Shown: positions 15,742 through 23,275 of the stretch, piece after piece
Numbering within the stretch: position 1 is the stretch's first letter
Layout of the letters: every line of letters begins with the position of its first letter
Origin: Lachnospiraceae bacterium NK3A20
GTDB lineage: Bacteria > Bacillota > Clostridia > Lachnospirales > Lachnospiraceae
Direction: 5' to 3'
Length of the DNA stretch: 64,000 nt
Assembly: GCA_900107575.1 (NCBI GenBank)
Contig: FNQX01000008.1
Coordinates: 1-64,000, forward strand
The notes under the pieces: model-generated
Told to the model about the DNA's origin: nothing
The model's input: the letters and a program-made list of their open reading frames with translations, nothing else
Database searches by the model: none
Position numbers and translations under genes: made by a program

Positions 15742-16197
15742 ATGAGATTTGTAATTCAGAGGGTGAAGAACGCGCACGTCGATGTGGACGGTCAGACGGT
15801 CGGACAGATTGGCCTTGGATATCTTGTCCTTATCGGTATCAAGGATTCGGATACGGAAGAGCTTGCAGACAAGATGATTCGCAAGATGATCAATCTGCGG
15901 ATCTTCGAGGATGAGAACGGCAAGACAAATCTCAATCTTGCGACAGTACATGGAGAATTGCTTCTGATCAGTCAGTTCACACTGTACGCGGATTGTCATC
16001 ATGGCAACCGGCCAAGCTTTATTAACGCGGGAGCTCCCGAAATGGCTGACAGACTGTACGAATATATTATCCGGAAGTGTTCTGAAGAGGTTCCGGTAGT
16101 ACGGCACGGAATCTTTGGCGCAGACATGAAAGTCCATTTATTAAATGATGGACCGTTCACCGTGATTCTGGATTCCGACGAAATCTTCCCTTCCTGA
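15742..16197 (+). CDS. dtd: D-aminoacyl-tRNA deacylase
   Basis: Hydrolyses D-amino acids wrongly attached to tRNA. The 151-residue protein is full length for DTD, beginning [17 protein letters not shown], with the catalytic motifs SQFTLYADC (about 74-82) and [13 protein letters not shown] (about 133-145; the family norm is NxGP, here NDGP). Start is fixed by ACGGAGATTTATC before the ATG. A TATAAT box at 15661 suggests its own promoter. It stands alone here rather than next to relA as in Bacillus. Confidence 0.95.
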   Translation: MRFVIQRVKNAHVDVDGQTVGQIGLGYLVLIGIKDSDTEELADKMIRKMINLRIFEDENGKTNLNLATVHGELLLISQFTLYADCHHGNRPSFINAGAPEMADRLYEYIIRKCSEEVPVVRHGIFGADMKVHLLNDGPFTVILDSDEIFPS

Positions 16198-16199
16198 GA

Positions 16200-16298
16200 G
16201 CTTTCCGCATTGATCCATGCAGTGTAACAGTTCAGAACATCGGGTTCCTGAGCGGTTACACAAGATCATCATGACATATTCACAACGTTGCGGAAAGC
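16200..16298. repeat. Long imperfect hairpin between dtd and the recombinase
   Basis: GCTTTCCGCA (16200-16209) and TGCGGAAAGC (16289-16298) are perfect reverse complements; inside, GTGTAAC (16222-16228) pairs with GTTACAC (16255-16261), with TCAG/CTGA and AAC/GTT pairs further in. There is no T-run, so it is not an ordinary terminator for dtd. Confidence 0.55.
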
Positions 16299-16318
16299 CT
16301 GATATTTACACGAATTCC

Positions 16319-16348
16319 TTGACATAGCCATAGGGAGAGTGGTATATA
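16319..16348 (+). promoter_or_regulatory. Promoter of the tyrosine recombinase
   Basis: TTGACA at 16319-16324 and TATATA at 16343-16348 with an 18-base spacer. Predicted transcription start near 16355 gives a leader of about 165 nt before the ATG at 16522. Confidence 0.6.
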
Positions 16349-16352
16349 ACTA

Positions 16353-16392
16353 TTCGGGTAATATGTGTTACCCGAACACTACTAAGTGTTCG
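16353..16392 (+). promoter_or_regulatory. Two mutually exclusive hairpins at the 5' end of the recombinase mRNA
   Basis: TTCGGGTAA (16353-16361) pairs with TTACCCGAA (16368-16376). CGAACACT (16373-16380) pairs with AGTGTTCG (16385-16392). The two perfect stems share CGAA at 16373-16376, so only one can form fully. A further stem just before the start codon (TCAGCA near 16474 with TGCTGA near 16500, with TCCG/CGGA inside) could gate the GAGG ribosome site at 16510. Confidence 0.5.
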
Positions 16393-16469
16393 CAGACAAC
16401 TCTCAGCAGCTAGACAATTCAGTGTCAGGCTGTAACGATGTCTGTGCCCACACAACGATTGAATGTAGC

Positions 16470-16489
16470 TGTTCAGCACAGTCCGAAGC
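16470..16489 (+). repeat. Dispersed repeat core, copy C
   Basis: TGTTCAGCACAGTCCGAAGC, differing at a few bases from the cores at 12602, 62243 and 52637; only the 20-bp core is shared here. Confidence 0.5.
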
Positions 16490-16521
16490 TTATGACGGAA
16501 TGCTGATACGAGGTATAGTCC

Positions 16522-17580
16522 ATGTCAGAATTTCAATATAAGAATGAGAAGAACCGTGAGGCGGTACGCAAGGTCGAAGAACTTCTGGATGATCTTCCGG
16601 GGTTCTGCCGCACCTACGAACGAGGTATCGAGGGCTCGACGTCCGCTTATACGCGGTACGTCTATATGAAGCGGATTCACGTCTTCTTCGCGTATCTCAG
16701 GGAGAACAACTCTTATTTCCGCAACAAGGCCATGAGGGACATCACCTACGACGACATTTCCACGTTTGAGGCTGAAGATATTGAGGAATTCACGCACTGG
16801 CTGCGCGGCGGAAACGCGCCGGACTCGCATCAATATGAGGTGAAGGAATCCTCGATCAACAATTACCTGAGCGCTCTGAATTCCCTCTGGGACTATGCTC
16901 TGACGCACGGCAAGCTGAAACATAACGTGATCAAGGATGTGAAGCGCGCCCGCAAGGCAAGGCACGAGGTTGTCCGTCTCCGCCAGCACGAGGAGGACGG
17001 GTTCTTCGAGACAATCTATTCGGGTAATTCACTGACAAAACAGCAGAAGTCCCACCGCGATGACATCTCCACGGCTCGCGACGCGGCGCTCTGCCTCCTG
17101 CTCATCCGCACTGGCCTGCGTGTTTCCGAGGCGGTCGGTATTAATTTGCAGGATCTGAACATGAATGAGAAATTCGTCCACGTCATGCGCAAGGAAGCCA
17201 AGGCAGACACCGTGTATTTCTCGGATGAAGTGTTCGAAGCGCTGAAGGACTATCTCGCTCTCCGCCCGCTCCTGGGTCCCAAGCCCTCCGAGCAGGCACT
17301 CTTCCTCGTGACGATTGGCAAATATAAAGGCCAGCGCCTGTCTGTGCGCAGCGTCGAGAAATTGGTGAAAAAATACGCCGTGGCCGGTGCACCGACCGCC
17401 GGTGCCGCCATCACGCCACACAAGCTGCGCGCGACCTATGCCACGAATATGATATTGAAGACTGGCGATCTGGCCCTCGTGCAGACGGAAATGAACCACG
17501 AATCGCCGTCTACGACCAGTATTTACATTGATAAACGCGCCATAGATATGAAAAAACACAGGAACGATCTGGACAGCTGA
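16522..17580 (+). CDS. Tyrosine-type site-specific recombinase (XerC/XerD-like)
   Basis: A 352-residue phage-integrase-family recombinase. An N-terminal SAM-like core-binding domain (about 20-135) precedes the catalytic domain with Arg in RTGLRVSEAVGI, Lys region, HKLRATYATNM (HxxR), a His in MNHESPS and the Tyr nucleophile in TTSIYIDKRAI near the C-terminus; all are intact. Start ATG 16522 with GAGG eight bases upstream. No attachment sites, cargo or phage genes adjoin it, so it is more likely a resident dimer-resolution or regulatory recombinase than an element integrase. Its leader is unusually structured. Confidence 0.92.
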   Translation: MSEFQYKNEKNREAVRKVEELLDDLPGFCRTYERGIEGSTSAYTRYVYMKRIHVFFAYLRENNSYFRNKAMRDITYDDISTFEAEDIEEFTHWLRGGNAPDSHQYEVKESSINNYLSALNSLWDYALTHGKLKHNVIKDVKRARKARHEVVRLRQHEEDGFFETIYSGNSLTKQQKSHRDDISTARDAALCLLLIRTGLRVSEAVGINLQDLNMNEKFVHVMRKEAKADTVYFSDEVFEALKDYLALRPLLGPKPSEQALFLVTIGKYKGQRLSVRSVEKLVKKYAVAGAPTAGAAITPHKLRATYATNMILKTGDLALVQTEMNHESPSTTSIYIDKRAIDMKKHRNDLDS

Positions 17581-17687
17581 GCTGTCGCAATCGCCCCCTG
17601 TGCGATATATACACCAAGTATGGATTGATGACCGCCCACAGAATTATCTGAATATTGTATTCTGTGTTCGACAGGAATTCGCGGAAA

Positions 17688-18326
17688 TTATCTTCCCGTG
17701 CCTCTCTTCTCGAAGTCGTCGATCATCTGGCACAGAAGGTTCACCGTGCCGTCTACGCCGAGAAGTGCCGTATTGATGCAGGCATCGTAGGTGTCGGCGC
17801 GGCCCCATTTCCTTGAGGAATAATAGTTGTAATAGCTCTGGCGCTGTTTGTCCTTCTTCGTCATGAAATCGCGCGCCTTCTGCTCCGTGGTGATATCCGG
17901 ATAGCGGCGCATGATCTCCTTGATCCTGTAATCCTCATCCGCGTAGATGAACAGATTGATGACATTGGGCAGATCCTGCAGTGCCGAGTCCGCGCAGCGG
18001 CCGATGAAAACAGCCGGGCCTTCCTCCGCGAGCTTTTTAATTGTATCGAACTGTGCGAGGAATACCTTCTGACTAATGGGCATGTCGACGAAGCTCGATG
18101 CGTTATAGCCGAACGAATAGGTATCCATGACCAGATTGTAGAGGAACGAATTGGTCGGCCGCTCATCCTGCTGTTGGATCATCTCCTGGCAGAAGCCGCT
18201 GTTGGTGGCTACCTTCGCGATCAGTTCCTTATCGTAATATTTGATGCCGTAATGCTCGGCAACCTTCTCGCCGATTTCGCGTCCGCTCGAACCAAACTGT
18301 CTTCCGATCGTGATGATTGTATTCAT
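17688..18326 (-). CDS. Cytidylate kinase-like family protein
   Basis: A 212-residue P-loop protein of the AAA26 cytidylate-kinase-like family. Start ATG 18326 (MNTIITIGRQFGSSGREIG) behind TTGGAGG. The Walker-A-like loop is GRQFGSSGREIG, the form common to this branch; later come AVFIGRCAD and a helical C-terminus with YYNYYSSRKWG. True CMP kinase is not assured, since this family is distinct from the canonical Cmk and often coexists with it. It follows rluD on the same strand after 75 bases. Confidence 0.85.
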   Translation of the reverse strand: MNTIITIGRQFGSSGREIGEKVAEHYGIKYYDKELIAKVATNSGFCQEMIQQQDERPTNSFLYNLVMDTYSFGYNASSFVDMPISQKVFLAQFDTIKKLAEEGPAVFIGRCADSALQDLPNVINLFIYADEDYRIKEIMRRYPDITTEQKARDFMTKKDKQRQSYYNYYSSRKWGRADTYDACINTALLGVDGTVNLLCQMIDDFEKRGTGR

Positions 18327-18400
18327 AACTGCCTCCAATCTATCAGGTAACGCCTTCTAGTTCGTACCTATATTATAAACAGCTGTTCCTGTATTGGCAA

Positions 18401-19372
18401 TCATTCCGGCAGGATGTCCAGAAGGTGGGTGAAATAGGCAGGCGGCGGGGCCACCGTTTCGACATACTGGTGGCTCATCGGATGTTCGAACCCAAGCACC
18501 TTTGCGTGCAGGCACTGTCCCTCGAGGTGGTACGGGGAGGTTCTGCCGCCGCAGTACAGAGTATCTCCGAGCAGCGGGTGATGGATGCTCGCCATGTGTA
18601 CACGGATCTGGTGCGTCCGCCCCGTTTCGAGAACACATTCTACATAGGTATAATCGCGGAATCTCTTAATGACATGAGCATGGGTCACCGCGGGCTTCCC
18701 GTCGGCGGTGACTGCCATTTTCTTGCGATCTTTCGGGTCCCGTCCGATCGGGGCGTTGATCGTCAGCTCCTCTTCCTCAATTCTGCCATAGCAGATTGCC
18801 TCGTACCGGCGGTTGATCGAATGCGCCTTGAGCTGGGCCGCGATCGATCGGTGCGCAGTATCATTCTTGCAGATAATGACAGAGCCCGTGGTATCCTTGT
18901 CGATGCGGTGGACAATGCCGGGGCGCAGTACGCCGTTGATCCCCGAGAGTGATCCTCTGCAGTGGTACATCACCGCGTTGACGAGCGTTCCCGTATAGTG
19001 GCCGGGCGCCGGATGAACGACCATGCCTTTGGGCTTGTTGACGACCAGCACATCGCTGTCCTCATAGAGAATGTCGAGCGGAATATCTTCCGGCAGGATG
19101 TCGGGAAGAATCTTCTCCGGAATCGTGAAGGCGACCAAGTCATCTTCCTTCACTCGGGCGGAGGGCTTTGCCTTCCTGCCGTTCAACAGGACATTACCCT
19201 CCTTCAATAAATTCGTGAGGTAATTCCTGGAGTAGCCGGTGATCTCCCGCACGAGGAGCTTGTCCAGGCGCTCGCCCTCATCCTCCTCAGACACCGTGAA
19301 TTCGTTGGAGCCCGTCGTGCGCCGGTCCAAATCCACCTCTGGCACGCCATCGGAGCGGGATACAGCCATCAT
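18401..19372 (-). CDS. RluA/RluD-family 23S rRNA pseudouridine synthase
   Basis: A 323-residue protein with an N-terminal S4 RNA-binding domain (about 25-85, GERLDKLLVREITGYSRNYL) and a catalytic domain with the motif HRIDKDTTGSVIICK around Asp159, the catalytic residue. Position next to lspA is the standard Firmicute arrangement (lspA-rluD, YlyB). The start ATG overlaps the lspA stop (ATGA, 19372-19369), implying translational coupling. Exact uridine targets cannot be told from sequence. Confidence 0.94.
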   Translation of the reverse strand: MMAVSRSDGVPEVDLDRRTTGSNEFTVSEEDEGERLDKLLVREITGYSRNYLTNLLKEGNVLLNGRKAKPSARVKEDDLVAFTIPEKILPDILPEDIPLDILYEDSDVLVVNKPKGMVVHPAPGHYTGTLVNAVMYHCRGSLSGINGVLRPGIVHRIDKDTTGSVIICKNDTAHRSIAAQLKAHSINRRYEAICYGRIEEEELTINAPIGRDPKDRKKMAVTADGKPAVTHAHVIKRFRDYTYVECVLETGRTHQIRVHMASIHHPLLGDTLYCGGRTSPYHLEGQCLHAKVLGFEHPMSHQYVETVAPPPAYFTHLLDILPE

Positions 19373-19905
19373 CTTGCCCCCCTGTGACGCATCGCTTCGA
19401 AGTCCTCATCCCGATAGACGAAAATAATCAGGATGACCAGGAGAATCGTGGAAACCGTGACATACATGTCAGCGACGTTGAATACCGGGAAATTGATCAG
19501 GGAGAAGTAGATGAAATCTCTTACATAGGAAAATATCAGGCGATCCAAGAGGTTCCCGGCGGCGCCTGCACCAATCAGCGTGAGGAGGACATGGAGGGGC
19601 ATAAAGCGCCGGGTTTTCGGTATCTTCCATAAAAAATATGCGATGACAGTGATCGCTGCGACGGCCACGAGGAAGAAAAACCACTGTGCATTCTGGAACA
19701 GGGAAAAGGCCGCGCCGTGATTCTCCAGATAATAGAATTCCAGAACCCCTTGGATCAGAACCCTGGGGTCCTTCCCTTTCAGCGCGTTCACAGCCCACAC
19801 TTTCGTGAGCTGATCCAGGAAAACGAGGAGAATCCACGAAATGATCTCAAGGTAGACAATCCCCGCGGCGTGCCTGTTGTTTTTCAATGTATTCGTATCA
19901 GTCAA
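19369..19905 (-). CDS. lspA: Lipoprotein signal peptidase
   Basis: Membrane aspartyl peptidase that removes lipoprotein signal peptides. The likely start is a TTG at 19905 (LTDTNTLKNNRHAAG...), preceded by AGAGGTG; upstream sequence in the frame is not LspA-like. 178 residues with four TM helices, the ENHGAAFS loop, and the catalytic Asp pair in GNLLDRLIF and FNVADMYVT. Precedes rluD with a 4-base overlap and follows aroB by 13 bases. The lipoproteins at 25.4 and 53.7 kb would be its substrates. Confidence 0.93.
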   Translation of the reverse strand: MTDTNTLKNNRHAAGIVYLEIISWILLVFLDQLTKVWAVNALKGKDPRVLIQGVLEFYYLENHGAAFSLFQNAQWFFFLVAVAAITVIAYFLWKIPKTRRFMPLHVLLTLIGAGAAGNLLDRLIFSYVRDFIYFSLINFPVFNVADMYVTVSTILLVILIIFVYRDEDFEAMRHRGAR

Positions 19906-19918
19906 AAGGACACCTCTT

Positions 19919-21079
19919 CTAGTCCACGTTCTTCTTGTCCCAGTCGATCTCATCGAGCGCCGCGAGAATGTCGGTATCGGTGACAGTCGTGTCAATAAAC
20001 GCGTCGCCAACGCTTCGCAGCAGGATGAAACGGGTCAGGCCATCCTGCGTTTTCTTGTCCGATTTCGTGAGCCGCAGGATCTCCTCATGATCCAGCGCCG
20101 TCTCGGAAATCGGCAGGCCGAACGGCACGAACATATCCCGGATCTCGTAATACTCTTCCCAGGACAGATATTTCTTCTGATAGGAAATGAACGCCGCGGC
20201 AACACAGCCAAGCGCGACACACTCGCCGTGCGTCAGAGAGAAATCCTTGAACTTCTCGATGGCGTGGCCGATCGTGTGACCGAAGTTTAAGAGCATCCGG
20301 TCTTTCTTCTCATAGGGATCCTTCTCTACCACATCTCGCTTGATCTCGTTGCTGCGCACCAGCATCTCGTGCAGCACCACAAGATCCTTGTCCTGGATCT
20401 CGTACTGGTGGTCAATGAGCCAGGAGTAATATTCTTCATCTTTGATGAGGGCGTGTTTCATGATCTCGGCAAAGCCGGAAACGAACTGCCGACCTTCCAG
20501 AGACTTCAGAAATTCGACGTCCGCGAAAACAAGCTTCGGCATATAGAAAGCGCCGACCATGTTCTTGTAGCCCTCAAAGTCAACACCCGTCTTGCCTCCG
20601 ATCGAAGAATCCGCCTGGGCGAGGAGCGTCGTCGGAATCTGAATGAAGTCGATGCCGCGCAGGTACGTCGCCGCGGCAAAACCCGTCATATCGCCGACCA
20701 CACCGCCGCCGAGGGCAATGAGGTAAGACTTCCTGTCATAGTGATTCTCGATGAGGAAGCGGTACAGCGAACGGATCTCATCCAGATTCTTGTGCTCCTC
20801 CCCGGCGGGAATTGCATAGATCTGCGGACGGTTACTGTTACCCTTTGCATCGCTAGGATCACTCCCCGGATCCCTGCCAGCCTGATCCCCCGCCCGGGCA
20901 ATCAGGTCTGCGATTCTCTCTGCGTACAGAGGAGCGACATTCGTGTCAGTGATGATGCAGCAGCGTCTCTCAAGGAACCCGAGCCTTTGCAGCTCGTCCC
21001 TTAATACCTGCAAATCCGTCGCGTAAACAATATCGTAACAAGCAGTCCCGTCTTTGTGAATGGTGAGTCTATCCGCCAT
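19919..21079 (-). CDS. aroB: 3-Dehydroquinate synthase
   Basis: Second step of the shikimate pathway. Start ATG 21079 (MADRLTIHKDGTACYDIVY) with GGAAGG upstream. The 386-residue protein shows the NAD-binding GGGVVGDMTGFAAATYLRG, IPTTLLAQADSSIGGKTGVD with the catalytic Lys, and the zinc ligands around MKHALIKDEE and NFGHTIGHAIE. A roughly 20-residue low-complexity insertion (about 66-88, RAGDQAGRDPGSDPSDAKG) sits in the N-terminal domain ahead of PQIYAIPAGEEHKN. It heads an aroB-lspA-rluD run behind a giant palindromic repeat. Confidence 0.96.
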   Translation of the reverse strand: MADRLTIHKDGTACYDIVYATDLQVLRDELQRLGFLERRCCIITDTNVAPLYAERIADLIARAGDQAGRDPGSDPSDAKGNSNRPQIYAIPAGEEHKNLDEIRSLYRFLIENHYDRKSYLIALGGGVVGDMTGFAAATYLRGIDFIQIPTTLLAQADSSIGGKTGVDFEGYKNMVGAFYMPKLVFADVEFLKSLEGRQFVSGFAEIMKHALIKDEEYYSWLIDHQYEIQDKDLVVLHEMLVRSNEIKRDVVEKDPYEKKDRMLLNFGHTIGHAIEKFKDFSLTHGECVALGCVAAAFISYQKKYLSWEEYYEIRDMFVPFGLPISETALDHEEILRLTKSDKKTQDGLTRFILLRSVGDAFIDTTVTDTDILAALDEIDWDKKNVD

Positions 21080-21113
21080 GATACCTTCCTCTCTGTGCTG
21101 TATTTTCAGTCTG

Positions 21114-21415
21114 TCCGCAGCCCGCGCCTTCGCAGCAAACCTTTCCCCTGTGGCATCCGCACCGGGACAAAGTTCCGGGGCTGCGTTGCCTTTGGGTGGA
21201 TTGTGGTCAAACCCTTGCGGGAGGGAGGGTCGCGAAGGGACATCGGGAGCCGCTTTGCGACTCGCAATGTGGCCTCCCGATGTCTCTTTACGGCACGACG
21301 GACCGCAAGGGTATAGCCCCAATCCACCTTTCGGGCGGCAAAGCAGTCCCCGGAATCTTTGATCCCGGCGTGGACGCCACAGAGTAATTTTACCTGCGAA
21401 GGCGCGGGCTGCGGA
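21114..21415. repeat. Giant palindromic repeat, copy F1 (about 302 bp)
   Basis: The outer arms 21114-21135 and 21394-21415 are perfect 22-bp reverse complements (TCCGCAGCCCGCGCCTTCGC plus AG). The inverted symmetry continues inward almost without break: CTGTGGC/GCCACAG, CCGGGACAAAG/CTTTGATCCCGG, TTCCGGGG/CCCCGGAA, GGTGGATT/AATCCACC, ACCCTTGCGG/CCGCAAGGGT and GACATCGGGAG/CTCCCGATGTC, with a small TTGCG/CGCAA stem at the apex. A second family member is at 22926-23267. No open frame of note inside. It fills most of the 416-nt gap between sepF and aroB. Confidence 0.85.
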
Positions 21416-21422
21416 TCTGCCT

Positions 21423-21457
21423 GAAAAAAATACGCACCAGAAGGACTGGTGCGTATC
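21423..21457 (-). terminator. Rho-independent terminator of the sepF transcript
   Basis: On the minus strand ATACGCACCAG (21456-21446) pairs with CTGGTGCGTAT (21440-21430) over 11 perfect bases with a 5-nt loop, followed by a run of seven T (21430-21424). Confidence 0.9.
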
Positions 21458-21495
21458 TGTACTTTTATGAAATTACCCCCAGCGGGGTTCTGTGG

Positions 21496-22173
21496 CTATA
21501 CGTTGGAATACTGGCCGGGGTTTCCGTAAGCGTTGCCGCCGAAGCCGCCCTGTGCGCCGTAACCTGCGCCGTAGGCATTGCCCATCGCCTGATCTCTCAT
21601 TGCCGCGCCAGCCATAGCCCCGGCCGGAGTTGCGTTCAGATCATCGTTGGAGATGCCGACACCTTCCGGTGTGATCACGATGATGAAATTCGAGATCTTC
21701 ATGAAAGTACCGTTCAGCGCATAGCAGGCACCGGAAGCGAAATCTACGATCCTCTGCGCCGTGTTGACATCCAGACCTTCCAGATTCATCAGAACCGTTC
21801 TGTGATCCAGGAGCGTATCCGCGATCTCTTTGGTCTGTTCGAAAGTCCTGGGCTTGATAATGCGAACCTGCATGTTGCTTGCCATGGGTGACTGCCTTCT
21901 CTGCGGCGCTACCGCAGGTGTCTGACGGGATGTCGGTCTGGAACCACCAAGAAGTGCAGGCCTGCTCACGGGTCTCTCCTCGGGATAATCATCCTCCGGA
22001 TCGTCCTCTAAATCAGCGTTATTGCGTCTGCCGCCGAAAGTGAAACGTCTGGGACGCTGCTCTTCTTCCTCATCCTCGTAGCTGTTATCGAAATCGTCTC
22101 CCATATCGTCTCCGTCACCATCGTCAGGTGTATTGAAATGCATTCCTCTGATCAAACTGTCAATAACGCTCAT
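21496..22173 (-). CDS. sepF: Cell-division protein SepF
   Basis: SepF bundles FtsZ and tethers it to the membrane. The 225-residue protein has an N-terminal amphipathic start (MSVIDSLIRGMHF), an acidic linker (about 15-100), the SepF core (about 102-180: MQVRIIKPRTFEQTKEIAD, GLDVNTAQRIVDFASG, SNFIIVITPEGV) and an unusually long Gly/Ala/Asn/Tyr-rich tail (about 190-225, GYGAQGGFGGNAYGNPG). The tail is not part of the classic family core. It is 20 bases after ylmE, the usual Firmicute order, with a GGGAG site. Confidence 0.96.
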   Translation of the reverse strand: MSVIDSLIRGMHFNTPDDGDGDDMGDDFDNSYEDEEEEQRPRRFTFGGRRNNADLEDDPEDDYPEERPVSRPALLGGSRPTSRQTPAVAPQRRQSPMASNMQVRIIKPRTFEQTKEIADTLLDHRTVLMNLEGLDVNTAQRIVDFASGACYALNGTFMKISNFIIVITPEGVGISNDDLNATPAGAMAGAAMRDQAMGNAYGAGYGAQGGFGGNAYGNPGQYSNV

Positions 22174-22192
22174 TTGTTTCTCCCATCAATTC

Positions 22193-22894
22193 TTATGAGT
22201 AGTGTCGCTCACCGAATATTCCGGTACCGATCCTGACGATCGTCGCGCCCTCTTCAACTGCAGGCACAAAATCCCCCGTCATTCCCATGGATAACTCATA
22301 CATCTGTACATTATCAATTTTTTTATGATTGATGTCAACCAATAATTGACGAAGTTGTCGAAAATATTGCCGATTTGTTTCGGGCACCTCCGTATAGGGG
22401 GCGCTGGTCATAAGTCCAGCAATGCGGATGCCGGGAAGAGGCGCGATTTCCCGGACAAGTGCCTCGCACGCATCCGGCAGCACGCCGAACTTGCTCTCTT
22501 CGTTTGCCACATTGACTTCGATGAGGATCGGGTAATCAGTCAGCCCCGCATTCACGCACCGTTTGCTGATCTCTTTTGCAAGGTGGAGTGAATCGACACT
22601 GTGAATCATGACAGCGCCATTTTCGATGACCTGTTTCACCTTGTTGGTCTGCAGATGTCCGATCATGTGCCAGTGTACATCGGCGGGAAGTTCCGGTCTC
22701 TTCCAGACAATCTCCTGCACCTTGTTCTCACCGAACTCCCGCTGCCCGGCATCGTACGCCTCCTGCAGCAGATTGATGGGCTTCGTCTTCGTTACACACA
22801 AGAGCTTCACGCTGCTGCGCTCGCGCCCAGCCCGATCGCATGCGGCCTGAATCCTCTCTTCCACCGCCTTCAGATTGTCACTGACCATACCCAC
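22193..22894 (-). CDS. ylmE: PLP homeostasis protein YggS/YlmE
   Basis: A pyridoxal-phosphate-binding TIM-barrel protein (PLPBP/COG0325) that buffers PLP. The 233-residue product has the PLP Lys in LLCVTKTKPI (about 33-36), GENKVQEIVWK, WHMIGHLQTNK, and the phosphate loop ELSMGMTGDFVPAVEEGAT. Length is standard. The gene pairs with sepF as in the Bacillus ylm cluster. Its start ATG at 22894 lies next to palindromic repeat F2. Confidence 0.95.
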   Translation of the reverse strand: MGMVSDNLKAVEERIQAACDRAGRERSSVKLLCVTKTKPINLLQEAYDAGQREFGENKVQEIVWKRPELPADVHWHMIGHLQTNKVKQVIENGAVMIHSVDSLHLAKEISKRCVNAGLTDYPILIEVNVANEESKFGVLPDACEALVREIAPLPGIRIAGLMTSAPYTEVPETNRQYFRQLRQLLVDINHKKIDNVQMYELSMGMTGDFVPAVEEGATIVRIGTGIFGERHYS

Positions 22895-22925
22895 AGTATC
22901 ATCTCCTGTCCTGATAAATCTCTTC

Positions 22926-23267
22926 CCCGCAGCCGCAGCTTATTTCTTTCCGGCATTCGCGTCGGGATCAAAGATTCCGGGGACTGCGTTGCCTTTGGGT
23001 GGATTGGGGTCATAACCTTACAGGAAAGGAGCGATGTGAAGGGACATCGGGAGCCGCTTTGCGACTCGCAATGTGGAGAGCGGCTATAAGTCCTGTATTT
23101 TGGACTTATGACCGCTATCCACATGTTAGCAACGCGGCCTCCCGAGCCCCTTTACAGCGCGACTGACTGCAAGGTTATAGCCTCAATCCACCTTTCGGGC
23201 GGCAAAGCAGCCCCGGAACTTTGGCCCGGCACAAATGCCTGGAAACACATGGTTCTGCGACTGCGGG
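22926..23267. repeat. Giant palindromic repeat, copy F2 (about 342 bp)
   Basis: Same family as 21114-21415. Outer arms CCCGCAGCCGCAG (22926-22938) and CTGCGACTGCGGG (23255-23267); inside, the conserved pairs GGGATCAAAG..TTCCGGGG with CCCCGGAA..CTTTGG, GGTGGATTG with AATCCACC, ATAACCTT with AAGGTTAT, and GGGAG with CTCCC. The apex carries an extra arm absent from F1: AGCGGCTATAAGTCC, a 7-nt loop, GGACTTATGACCGCT. It occupies almost the whole gap between the ylmE start and the HlyD-like stop at 23276. Confidence 0.82.
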
Positions 23268-23275
23268 CTACACAT

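Noticed and set aside
16522-17580. Tyrosine recombinase as the integrase of a mobile island
   Set aside because: No tRNA, direct repeats, cargo, relaxase or phage genes adjoin; neighbours are housekeeping genes of normal composition.
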